Source: JBBTQE01 sp038065775 (GTDB lineage: Bacteria; Patescibacteriota; Patescibacteriia; Magasanikbacterales; GWA2-37-8). From it: a stretch of 12,955 nucleotides of DNA. The stretch covers positions 1 through 12,955 of the forward strand of contig JBBTQE010000050.1 of assembly GCA_038065775.1 (NCBI GenBank). Reading direction: 5' to 3'. The notes under the pieces were generated by a model. That model saw only the letters and a list, made by a program, of their open reading frames with translations. It searched no databases and was not told the DNA's origin. Of the stretch, positions 1 through 8,600 are shown piece after piece. Made by a program: the position numbers and the translations under genes. The first letter of the stretch is position 1, and every line of letters starts with the position of its first letter.

Positions 1-40
1 AAAAACGGACTCAACCAAAAGATAGTATAGTCCGTTTTTT
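1..40 (-). terminator. Rho-independent terminator of rpmE (possibly bidirectional)
   Basis: A perfect 11-bp inverted repeat pairs 1-11 (AAAAACGGACT) with 29-39 (AGTCCGTTTTT) across a 17-nt loop. Read on the minus strand it begins 14 nt after the rpmE stop codon and ends in a T run. A/T tracts on both sides mean it could also stop a plus-strand transcript entering from the left. Confidence 0.8.
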
Positions 41-53
41 AAGTTTAATAAAG

Positions 54-356
54 CTACGCTTTTGACGCTTTCTTTTCCGCTTTTTTTGCGATTTTCTTCA
101 CGGCGCCGGCGGCTTTCTTTACTTTCTTGCCTTTGCGAGCGGCCGAAGCTGTAGTTTTTTTGTCCACGCGTTCTTGGAATTTTTCCACCCGTCTGGCCGT
201 GTCAACGAATTTTTGTTTTCCTGTATAAAAAGGATGGCACTTGTTGCAAAGTTCCACGCGAATGGCTTTCATGGTGCTGCCGGTGGTGAATTTATTACCG
301 CAGGCGCAGGTTACGGCGCAGTCATTATTGTATTCAGGGTGTATGTCTTTTTGCAT
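54..356 (-). CDS. rpmE: 50S ribosomal protein L31, zinc-binding form, with Lys/Ala-rich C-terminal tail
   Basis: L31 is a small protein of the 50S subunit that helps bridge the two subunits. The 100-residue product starts MQKDIHPEY, like the canonical MKKDIHPKY. It carries the metal-binding Cys set C17-x-C19 and C37-x2-C40, followed by HPFYTGKQ and the conserved VEKF segment, so it is the zinc-containing type. Family members are usually about 70 residues. Here residues 66-100 form an almost pure Lys/Ala/Ser tail resembling a histone H1-like tail, probably disordered and RNA-binding. I chose the ATG at 356 because homology begins there. An in-frame ATG at 410 would add 18 residues unlike the family. 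Neither start has a clear Shine-Dalgarno. A promoter lies just upstream and a terminator just downstream, so the gene is probably monocistronic. Confidence 0.95.
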   Translation of the reverse strand: MQKDIHPEYNNDCAVTCACGNKFTTGSTMKAIRVELCNKCHPFYTGKQKFVDTARRVEKFQERVDKKTTASAARKGKKVKKAAGAVKKIAKKAEKKASKA

Positions 357-424
357 AAGCGAAATGAGTGAGCGAAATAAATAAATAAAATTGTTTAAGT
401 TTTGGGTCATTGTTTAGTGGTAAT

Positions 425-453
425 ATATTAGCATTATATTTAAAAAATGTCAA
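425..453 (-). promoter_or_regulatory. Putative sigma-70-type promoter of rpmE
   Basis: On the minus strand there is a perfect -35 TTGACA (453-448), a 17-bp spacer and a -10-like TAATAT (430-425, 4 of 6 matches). A better TATAAT at 438-433 is only 9 bp from the -35. With the 17-bp spacing, transcription would start near 418. That gives a leader of about 60 nt to the ATG at 356, or only a few nt to the ATG at 410. It is back to back with the rpsB promoter. Confidence 0.55.
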
Positions 454-470
454 CTTTTGATGATTCGGCC

Positions 471-499
471 TTGACTAAAATTCATCTATAATATATACT
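471..499 (+). promoter_or_regulatory. Sigma-70-type promoter of the rpsB-tsf operon
   Basis: TTGACT (471-476) and TATACT (494-499) are separated by exactly 17 bp, giving 5 of 6 consensus matches in each box. Transcription is predicted from about position 506, leaving a leader of about 137 nt before rpsB. A TATAAT at 487-492 is only 10 bp from the -35 and is probably not the box in use. Confidence 0.7.
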
Positions 500-505
500 G
501 TCCGC

Positions 506-642
506 ATAATTCAAATCACTCACCCTCCTTCGCGCAAGCGATTTTTCCTCCCGGTAATTTATTACAGGGCTGGGAGGGGTGGTCCCTAAATGGGGTAATC
601 CGCTTTCGCTCATACGAGCTGTGGCGGATAAGTAAGGAAAAT
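506..642 (+). promoter_or_regulatory. Structured 5' leader of rpsB, candidate S2 autoregulatory element
   Basis: The leader can fold into two nested hairpins. CCTCCC (547-552) pairs with GGGAGG (572-577) around an inner GTAA (554-557)/TTAC (562-565). ATCCGC (598-603) pairs with GCGGAT (624-629) around an inner GCTC (608-611)/GAGC (616-619) with loop ATAC. A small CCC/GGG pair (584-586/592-594) may link them. The second hairpin ends 4 nt before the rpsB ribosome-binding site AAGGA (634-638), 4 nt from the ATG. In E. coli, rpsB-tsf is repressed by S2 acting on the rpsB leader. That this leader works the same way is inference from its position and fold. Confidence 0.5.
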
Positions 643-1425
643 ATGACAAAAATGCCAACATTGTTGGAAATGTTGAAGGCCGGGGTTCACTTTGGCCATC
701 AGAAGTCACGCTGGCATCCCAAGATGAAAGAAAGCATCTTCGGCGTGCGAAACGGGGTGCATATTATTAATCTTGAGGTTACCTTGGGAAAACTCAAGGA
801 AGCTCTTGATTATGTGAGAAATCTGGCAAGTAAAGGCCAGGTTATTTTATTTGTAGGCACAAAGCGACAGGCGAGAGAAATCATTAAGGAAGCCGCGCAA
901 AAATGCGGTTCGCCGTATTTGGTTGAGCGTTGGATCGGCGGTCTGTTGACCAACTTTGATGAGGTCAAAAGAAGGCTCAAGAAATATCATGGCTTAAAAG
1001 ACCAATTCGCGACCGGTGAAATTGAAAAATATACCAAAAAAGAGCAGGTTGAATTTAAAAAACAGTTGGAAAGAATGGACAAATATTTGATCGGTTTGAC
1101 CGCTTTGGACAGAATGCCTGACGCGCTATATATCGCGGATATGCGAACTGAAAAAACCGCTTTGGCGGAAACCGCGAGAACCGAATTGCCTGTAGTCGCG
1201 GTTTGTGATTCAAATACCGACCCGACGAAAGTAAATTACGCGATTCCGGCAAATGATGACGCGGTAAATTCAATCAAAATGATCGCGGATTTAATTGCTG
1301 AAGCGATAATTGAAGGCAAGGCGGAATTTGAAAAGAAGAGGGCCGAACGAGTAAAGGAAGAGCCGGTGAAGCACGATGCCGTCAAGAAAGAAAATCGAGC
1401 GCTCAAAAAAGAAGAATCTATATAA
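643..1425 (+). CDS. rpsB: 30S ribosomal protein S2
   Basis: S2 binds the 30S subunit between head and body on the solvent side and is needed for S1 docking. The 260-residue product is close to family length. It has the N-terminal hallmark LEMLKAGVHFGHQ, then WHPKM, the GVHIINLE segment, FVGTKRQA, the ERWIGGLLTNF signature, and the C-terminal block DSNTDP...YAIPANDDA typical of S2. The last 30 or so residues are charged (Lys/Glu-rich) and probably disordered. The ATG at 643 follows AAGGA at 4-nt spacing. The alternative ATG at 652 would drop three residues and lie 13 nt away. It is the first gene of the operon with tsf, driven by the promoter at 471-499 and preceded by a structured leader. The SD is the only recognisable one among this window's genes. 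Confidence 0.98.
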   Translation: MTKMPTLLEMLKAGVHFGHQKSRWHPKMKESIFGVRNGVHIINLEVTLGKLKEALDYVRNLASKGQVILFVGTKRQAREIIKEAAQKCGSPYLVERWIGGLLTNFDEVKRRLKKYHGLKDQFATGEIEKYTKKEQVEFKKQLERMDKYLIGLTALDRMPDALYIADMRTEKTALAETARTELPVVAVCDSNTDPTKVNYAIPANDDAVNSIKMIADLIAEAIIEGKAEFEKKRAERVKEEPVKHDAVKKENRALKKEESI

Positions 1426-1431
1426 TAATAA

Positions 1432-1521
1432 ATCGAATTGATTATGTTCGAGCGGGTTATGAGCCCGAAGGCTCATCCTTCGCCCTCGCGGGCGAAAAAG
1501 CGAGAACATTGTCAATTCGAT
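1432..1521 (+). repeat. Palindromic mini-element filling the rpsB-tsf gap
   Basis: Terminal inverted repeats ATCGAATTGA (1432-1441) and TCAATTCGAT (1512-1521) pair perfectly. After a two-position break they continue as ATGTTC (1444-1449)/GAACAT (1504-1509). Inside are two perfect 7-bp hairpins with 4-nt loops: ATGAGCC/GGCTCAT (1459-1465/1470-1476, loop CGAA) and TTCGCCC/GGGCGAA (1479-1485/1490-1496, loop TCGC). The whole folds as a cloverleaf-like junction and takes up almost all of the intergenic space. It reaches the first potential tsf start, the ATG at 1520. The architecture matches dispersed palindromic repeats. Whether other copies exist in the genome cannot be seen from this window. 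Confidence 0.7.
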
Positions 1522-1534
1522 GTTGAATAAATAT

Positions 1535-2401
1535 ATGTCTGTATCAGCTTCTGATGTCGCAAAACTCCGCGCATCAACCGGCGCCGGCATGATGGATTGC
1601 AAAAAGGCGCTGGAAGAAGCGGAGGGCGATATGGAAAAAGCCGGGGAGCTTCTCCGCAAAAAGGGTATTATTAAGGCCGCAAAGCGGACGGATAAAATCG
1701 CGGCTGAAGGAACAACCCAAGTCAAAGCAGACGGCAACATTGCCGTTGTTCTTGAGGTAAATTCTGAAACCGATTTTGTCGCCAAAAATGAGGACTTCAA
1801 AAAATTGGTTGATGAGCTGGCCGATTATTTATTGGAAAATAAACCCGCGACAATGGAAGACGCGCTGTCTTCCGCGATTCAAGAAAAATTGGATAATATT
1901 ACGGCAAAAATCGGAGAAAAAATAGCGCTTCGCAGATTCGCGGTTGTTGAAAAAAAGGATGGCGACGCTTTTGGAGTTTATTCGCACATGGGTGGTAAGA
2001 TTTCCGTGCTTATTCATTTGATCGGTACGACTGATGATGAATTTGCGCGTTGGATCGCGATGCATGCCGCCGCGGCCAATCCAAAATATGTTGATCGCTC
2101 TGAGGTTCCTTCTGAAACGATTGAAAAAGAAAAAGAAATTTATGCCGAACAGTTAAAGCAACAGGGCAAGCCCGAAGCCGCCATTCCCAATATTTTAAAA
2201 GGTAAGCTGGACAAGTTTTACAGCGAGATTTGTTTGTTGGAACAACCGTTTATCAAAGATGAAGAAAAAACAATTACCAAGATATTGGCGGACAAAGGCG
2301 CTGATGTGAAAATCGCGAAGATGGTTCGCTATGAATTGGGAGATGGGATTGAAAAGAAAGGAAATGACTTTGCCGCAGAGGTTGAATCGCAGTTATCATA
2401 A
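1535..2401 (+). CDS. tsf: Translation elongation factor Ts
   Basis: EF-Ts is the guanine-nucleotide exchange factor that recycles EF-Tu-GDP in the cytoplasm. The 288-residue product begins with a UBA-like domain carrying EF-Ts signature 1 (LRASTGAGMMDCKKAL, residues 11-26). It continues with signature 2 (EVNSETDFVAKN, residues 74-85) and the two dimerisation subdomains, and ends in the usual HVVRYELGDGIEKK-like block (here KMVRYELGDGIEKK). Length is normal for the family. I prefer the ATG at 1535 because MSVSASDVAKLR aligns with the family's N-terminus. An in-frame ATG at 1520 would add MLNKY and lies at the base of a repeat stem. Neither has a Shine-Dalgarno, so expression may rely on coupling to rpsB. 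It is the last gene of the operon; pyrH and frr, often next in other bacteria, are absent here. Confidence 0.96.
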   Translation: MSVSASDVAKLRASTGAGMMDCKKALEEAEGDMEKAGELLRKKGIIKAAKRTDKIAAEGTTQVKADGNIAVVLEVNSETDFVAKNEDFKKLVDELADYLLENKPATMEDALSSAIQEKLDNITAKIGEKIALRRFAVVEKKDGDAFGVYSHMGGKISVLIHLIGTTDDEFARWIAMHAAAANPKYVDRSEVPSETIEKEKEIYAEQLKQQGKPEAAIPNILKGKLDKFYSEICLLEQPFIKDEEKTITKILADKGADVKIAKMVRYELGDGIEKKGNDFAAEVESQLS

Positions 2402-2411
2402 CAGTAATTTT

Positions 2412-2442
2412 AAAAAGCGCGCCCCAAAATGGCGCGTTTTTT
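2412..2442 (+). terminator. Rho-independent terminator of rpsB-tsf
   Basis: A 12-bp stem with one G·T wobble pairs 2412-2423 (AAAAAGCGCGCC) with 2431-2442 (GGCGCGTTTTTT) around a 7-nt loop. It starts 11 nt after the tsf stop and its right arm ends in six T. This is a textbook intrinsic terminator. Confidence 0.9.
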
Positions 2443-2451
2443 GTTGCCAAG

Positions 2452-2509
2452 ATGGATCCCTCGATCGCCTGGCAATCTCGGGATGACACCCGCTTGCCAA
2501 AGCGGGTGT
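2452..2509. repeat. Intergenic dispersed palindromic repeat (two hairpins)
   Basis: The first hairpin is imperfect. ATCCC (2456-2460) pairs with GGGAT (2480-2484), continuing through GATCGCC (2463-2469) against GGCAATC (2471-2477) with one mismatch. The second is perfect: ACACCCGCTT (2486-2495) with AAGCGGGTGT (2500-2509) around loop GCCA. No T run follows, so it does not look like a terminator. The text GGATCCC...CGGGATGAC resembles short palindromes found scattered through many bacterial genomes. It sits between the tsf terminator and the promoter of the giant surface gene. Confidence 0.6.
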
Positions 2510-2512
2510 AAC

Positions 2513-2565
2513 TTATCCACAGTTTTTATTTGACTATACCCAAGTGGGAAAAAAAGTGCTATACT
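2513..2565 (+). promoter_or_regulatory. Promoter region of the giant surface-protein gene with a TTATCCACAG box
   Basis: An extended -10, TGC-TATACT (2557-2565), is the strongest element. No -35 lies at 17 bp; a TTGACT at 2530-2535 is 24 bp away. TTATCCACAG (2513-2522), identical to the DnaA-box consensus TTATNCACA, lies upstream, and the small palindrome CCCAAGTGGG (2539-2548) lies between. The same TTATCCACAG occurs upstream of the next surface gene (9686-9695), suggesting a shared regulatory site. Confidence 0.55.
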
Positions 2566-2571
2566 AGTGTT

Positions 2572-2699
2572 AGTTAAAAAATTTCTTCAAAAAAATGAAG
2601 CTTGTCTCATTTTGTAATAATTATTTTGCAAAGACCGGAAGCGGCTCAAATTTTTTGTTATTTAATAAATAAAAATAAATAAATTAATTTTAAAAACGT
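2572..2699 (+). other. AT-rich 5' untranslated region of the giant surface gene
   Basis: About 128 nt are predicted between the start of transcription and the ATG. The region is A/T-rich except for a short G/C-containing patch (2628-2647) that could form a 3-bp CCG/CGG hairpin. A CTTCA...TGAAG inverted pair lies at about 2584-2600. A 25-codon ORF (2595-2672) also fits here, without a Shine-Dalgarno. No recognised riboswitch was found, and no Shine-Dalgarno precedes the ATG at 2700. Confidence 0.4.
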
Positions 2700-5600
2700 A
2701 TGGCAAAAAAAATCATGCGCCATCTTCGAAAGAGGAGGCATACATATCTGTTCTCTGTTCTCACAGTGGCGGTGGCATTTGGGTTTTATGCTTCCTTTTT
2801 TTGGGGAGGCGGAGCAAAAGCGCTTTCTGGTGTCGTGTTAACTGATCCAGATACAACAGGTTTTGGGTTGGATGGCAGAGATTTTAGAGTAACTTGGACG
2901 CCAGGAGACCAGCCGGCAGGATTTTTATATACAAAAATTTTTATTACCACATCAACCGCGTCGTTGGCAACAAGTACTGTTGAGTCAACAGGTTGTGGCG
3001 GCGTTCCTTGTACGTCAGCCGGGTATTTTACACAATGGAGCATGACTGAACAAATAGTTCCTCAATACATGTCATCTGATAGCGCTGGCGCGGCATGGAG
3101 TACCAGTACACAATATGTTGCGTGGGTGTTTGTTTCCACCACCAATCCCGGCCTTGCGATTTTGGCTTCTTCAACACCTGTCTCAACTACTTTTGACAAT
3201 ATTTCAGATGTTTCCGCTCCGCAAATATCTCATAACCCTGCGCATGCGGCCACAGTCGGGGTCGCTCCGGTAATAAGCGCCTTTGTGTTTGATGACCAGA
3301 CATCTGGCCAAAATTTTTCTAATACAGGTGATGGCGAGGCTGAATATTTTTCTTTAATGTATGCGACCACAACTTGGTATGGTGCCAATACTTCTACCGC
3401 CATCGCGTATGCCGGCGAGTTTGAGTTTTACAAGTTTACTTTGCCAACTTCTACAGCGGCAACTACTTTTCGTTATTATCTAACTGCTAGAGATAGAGCT
3501 GGCAACATACGTTTCTTTTGCGCTTCACCGTCTGCCGTTTCAGCGCTGGATTGTCAGAATAATCCGTTTACTGTTACCGGAGTGACGGCCGGATCTCGCA
3601 CTGTTGCCGGAATCATAACTAGCAATGGCGCAAATTTGGGCGGCGCGTATGTTTTTGCGGATGGCTATGCTAAAGTCGCTGTTACAACCGCTGGCGATGG
3701 CACATATACAATTGCAGGTTTACCGGATAACGACGCCTTTGATTTTGTTGCGCACAAAGTTGGCTTTTGCAGATCTTCACGTTTTGAAACTATCGGGTCT
3801 AGCGATAAAACAGGAATTAATTTAAGTATTGGAAGCGGGAGTTGCGGTTTTTACGATCCGGGCGCTGGTGGAATGGGCGGAGGCGGCGGCTCTTCTGGCG
3901 GTTCGCCAATGGTGATGTTTTCTGGCCCACCAGATGGAATGCAGAATGTCCCTATCAATATGGGCGCGCTTCGCGTTGGTTTTAACCAGCCAATGGACGC
4001 AACTACAATTAACGATTCTGACGCGTTAAATGTCGGCAGTAATGTTTATTTAACAACCGACGACGGCACTACAAAAGTTGCTGGCGCGGTTGTGTATTGC
4101 GCAAGCAATGCCTCACCTGGATGTTCATCGCTTTTTTCAATGGATACTAATACAATCTTATTTTCACCATCTGCCTCTTTGGCAAGCAGCACTTTCTTTA
4201 CTCTTGTTATTGGTTCTGGTGTAAAAAGCCAAAGCGGCCAATCAATTTCCGGAAATCTCACCGGTGGAGGCCATAAGGTTTCTTTTTCAACAAGCGGCGG
4301 TTCGTTAAATATGGCCTCGTTCGGCACAAGCGGACAATTCATGCCCCCATATGTAAAATCAATGGTGCCGGCGCCAGGGTTAGTAGCTGCTCCAAATACA
4401 AATATAATCGTGGAGTTTAACAGCGCTATGAGTACGGCATCCATGAATAGCGCTAATATTAAGTTATTTAATATTACTAGCGGGGCTAACACAGAAGTTT
4501 CGTCAGGCGTTACTGTTAGTTTAGATTCAAACGAACAGAGGTTTGTCACTGTTTCTCATAGCGCCTTATCTGCCGGGACATATGAAGTGCGAGTGTTGGG
4601 CGGAGCGGCCGGCGCTTCAGGAATGAGCATGCGGCCACCCTCTTATGCTACTGATATAGCGTTTAAATCTTCATTCATTGTCTCCGGATCCAACGATTCC
4701 ACCGCGCCTACAATTTATCCTTCCATCGCCTCTGGCACAACAGGCGTAGCTGTAAACAAAGCGTTTAACTTTGGTTTTAATGAGACATTATCCGTTTCTA
4801 CAGTCAATAACACTAACATTACTTTGTATAGAGGCGCAACCGCAGTAGCGGCTGATGTGAAATATGATCCTGGCGCAAACAGTGTTTTCATAGTGCCAAA
4901 CAGCGCGTTAAACCCAAACACGGTTTATACAATTATATTCTCTGCGGCAGTAACAGATTTGGCTAGCATTCCTTTGGTCACAACTACTTACACATATACA
5001 ACAGGAGGCGTGGATGTAATTGCGCCGTTGTTCAAGGAGGTTCGTTGCGATGATTATACTTGTAAAATATTTTTTATTGAACCGATGAATCACCAGACCC
5101 AGGTTGATTCTAACTGGGTGAGTAGCACTCTAAATCACGCAAGAATCTCAATTACTCAAGGCGGGCCGGACAAAGCGACTGCTTCCGCTTCAATTACTTA
5201 TGATAGCGTTAGTTTGGCGGCAACTATTACTGGGGTAGGTTTGACTCCGGTCGCAAGTGGCGGTTCTAATGTAACTGTTGCAGTTGGTGGAGTTTCTGAT
5301 TTATCCGGCAATACAATGGGCACAAGCACAATTATTGGTCCGGTGGATGATAGTAAAGAGACGTTTGGCGCATTTGATGGCGGAGGAATGTTTGCCCCGC
5401 CAAGCACCGCTTTTACCGGCGGTACAGTTGGAGGAGGAGAGTTTAAGCCAATGGGTTTTGGTTCTTTCACTGTAGATCAATTTGCTTTTGGGCAGGCGGC
5501 CATGGCATTTCCGTTTAATGCTTCAGCAAGTCAGGATTCAAATGTGTTTCAGGTTAAGTTTACTCCCGGCGCGGTTGTGGTGGCAGGGGATAAAATAGAA

Positions 5601-8600
5601 CTTACTTTTCCAAGCGGGACAGATGTTGTAAACGCGGCTTTGGACACATTCTCTCCGTTCTATACTGATTTTAATAATTTTTCTGTTGGTGTAGTTACCG
5701 GAACCGCAGTATCTGTAAATACAACTTCTTTAAAAGTTACAGTTACTTTGGGTGTTTCTGGTTCGCCGTTAGCTAACGATAGTTTAACAGTTGATTTGCG
5801 TAAAATAACTAATCCGGCAATTCCAAAAGGACCATCCACAGGTGGGTATACTGTTGGTATAAAAGTTACAAATGCGGCCGGGACAACTATTAAAGCAAAC
5901 AAGACCAGCATGCCATATTTTATCAATGCTGGTGGCACTAACACATTAAACGTTCAAGTGATAGCTGGAACAAATACAAGCACTCCAACCGCAGGAGCAA
6001 ACGGAACTGTATTTATGCGTGGTGGCGGTCCAGGGGGTCCTATGGATAAAAGTTTTACGCTTACAAACGGCGCTATATCAGCCATTGATGGAACATCAGG
6101 GACTTATGTAAGCTACACAAGTTTGCCAAATGGCTGTTACTTCTTGGGCACAGATCCGTTTGTCACTTTAGGCGGGTTGGATTATTTTGGACAAATGTCG
6201 CCAGAACCGATCTGTCTGAACGGCAATGTTTCCACAACCAGATATATTTTACTTTCTTCGGCTTCAGGTGGCGGCGGCTCGGTTACGACTACAATAAAAA
6301 TTACCGGCATTTCAAATTTTAATGGCGCTGACATGGATATTTTCGCAGGCGGTCCCGGAAAATTTGTTGTGAAGAATCTGACAGGCGTCACCACAACTCT
6401 CGCGGCAGGATACACGATCAAGTTGCCGTCTAATGGTCGGTGGTTTATTGGGATTGGTCCTGGCATGCCAAAAGGCGCATCTGCGTCTAAGCCTAAAGCC
6501 CTGCCCGGCGTCCCGCCTTCTTCAGTTGATGTTGAGGTGAGCGGTTTAGGCGGAGGAACGCCAGGGTTAAGTCGTCCGACTTCTATGCCATTGCCTCCAG
6601 GGGTTACATTTAATGATGGCACTGACACAATTACATTTAATTTTGGAACCGCTGACAAGACAGTGTCTGGCACAGTAAAGGACGGCTCTGGGAATGCGCT
6701 GTCCAACATTGAGGTTTTTATGCATAGACAAGGTTTTAGCGCGCCTGTCTTTGGCACAACCAATGCTTCAGGCACGTTCAGTTTATCTGTTTCCGACTAT
6801 GGTTCGTATGAAATTGGCGCGTTTAAAGACGGCATGCCGCCTTCGTTTAAGCAGGTTGAAGTAAGAACTGATGGAAGCGATGCCGGAACTGATCCGGACA
6901 TATATATAGACGGAAAACAAGTCACAGGTGCCAATCCTTTGATTCTGACATTAAAGAAAGCCAGTTATACAATTTCTGGAAAAGTTTTGGATTCAAACAG
7001 CAACGCAATTGCTTCTGCTCCGGTTTTTGCAATAAATTCTTCTGGGAATTCGGCTTTCGGCCAGACAGCGTCCGATGGCAGTTACTCCATATATGTTGAC
7101 GCCGGAACATGGACTGTAAAGGCGGAATTGCCACCAAGCAAGTCTGGTGATACTTGCGGGTCGTTTAGCACAACAGTCACAGTAACAACCGAAAGCCAGT
7201 CAAGCCAAAATATTACACCTTCTTCAGCGACTTGTTACACTTTAAGCGGAAGCGTGACAGTTGGTTCCACCAACCTCGCGAACTCTCCATTGTTTATAGA
7301 AGAATGGGACTCTGCGAATAGTAGACCTGTTGCTGGCGGTATTAAACGAGGCACAGTTACAGATAGTAACGGCGCTTATTCAGTAAAAGTTTTAGGCAGT
7401 AAAACATATAGGATAGGCACGTTAAATTCAACTTACGGAGAATTGAGCGCGACCAAGGCCGTGGCAACGGCTGATGCAACACAAAATATTACAGTTTCTA
7501 CCACAAGCACCATTAATTTTGTTTTCACCGGTGGGACATCTGGCATGAATGCTTTTGTTGAGTTAAAAAATGAAAGCGATAAAACAAAACGTGTTACCAA
7601 GCAGGTAACAGGGCTTAACTCAACGGCCTCTCTAACGGTAGAATCAGGAATTACATACAATTATTTTATTGATGTATTTGGTGTTGGTAAATTTACAGGT
7701 TCGGTTGCGGCTGGCGCCACCAGCACTGTGAATTTGGGAGTGTCAACAAATCAATTTGTGACTGTGACAGGAACAATTTATAGCAGTGAGTCCACATCAA
7801 CTGTGTTGGCTGGAGCGCTTGTAACATTTACAAACACAAGCACCGGAGTAGTGGAGACTGCTTCTGCTAATGCTAGTGGCACATATAGTGTAAATATTAA
7901 ATCAGGCACATATGCAGTATCAACAGACATCGCTAATTATGTGCCTGGAGAAGCTAGCCAGACAGCTACATTTTCCACAACAACTGTTGCCTATGATTTT
8001 GGCGGTTCTAGTCCGGATCAAAGCGCGCTTATCCCAACCAACAGAACCATAGAAGGATATGTAAGCAGTTCTTCTGGCGGAACCATTACAGATGGCTATG
8101 CTTGGGCTACGAACGCCTCTGGCACAGTAGTAACAGCCGCTATTGATTCAACAGGCCATTATTCTTTACCAGTAACAGATGGAACTTGGACCGTTGAAGC
8201 GGTTGGCCCCAGTTCAGCGGAAACAATAAAAACAGGCACTGTTACAGTTTCTGGGTCAAATTCAACAGGTAACAATTTCAGCTTGACCAGCGATAGCACT
8301 AGAGTTCCAACATCAACCAGCGGCGTAATCTCATCTGATTCAGGCGGGTTGATCAACGATTCTTCCGCTTCAGGAATTAAACTTAGCGCCGGAGAAGGAG
8401 TGCTTCAGACAACATCTGGCGATGTTACAATAAATCTGGAAAAGACATATACTGCGCCAGATACTAGTGGTTTTGATGCTTTGTCTAATGCAACATTTCA
8501 AATTACCGCTACTGGCGACTCTTCAATCAAAGACCTCACAGGCAATGCAGAAATTCAGATTGACTATTCAAGTATGGTTAGTCAGGTACCATCTGGCGTT

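Noticed and set aside
174..371. Plus-strand frame opposite rpmE
   Set aside because: It is antisense to a conserved ribosomal protein and has no coding features of its own.
357..410. N-terminal extension of L31 from the ATG at 410
   Set aside because: The 18 extra residues do not resemble L31, whose homology starts exactly at the ATG at 356. The closeness of the promoter to 410 leaves some doubt.
471..492. TTGACT with the perfect TATAAT at 487-492 as the rpsB promoter
   Set aside because: The spacer would be only 10 bp. TATACT at 494-499 gives 17 bp.
1291..1800. 169-codon minus-strand frame across the rpsB-tsf junction
   Set aside because: It overlaps two certain genes and the palindromic repeat, and its product resembles no family.
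2486..2509. Strong 10-bp hairpin as a terminator
   Set aside because: No T run follows, a better terminator lies just upstream, and it forms part of a palindromic repeat.
2621..2660. Possible c-di-GMP-type riboswitch (GCAAAG...CCGGAAGCGG)
   Set aside because: Only a 3-bp hairpin can form and the conserved core of the GEMM-type aptamer is missing.
6182..6775. 197-codon antisense frame inside the giant surface gene, and similar minus-strand frames at 4046-4549 and 8648-8962
   Set aside because: They lie wholly opposite a clearly coding, domain-rich gene, and their translations show no recognisable motifs. They are shadows of its codon bias.
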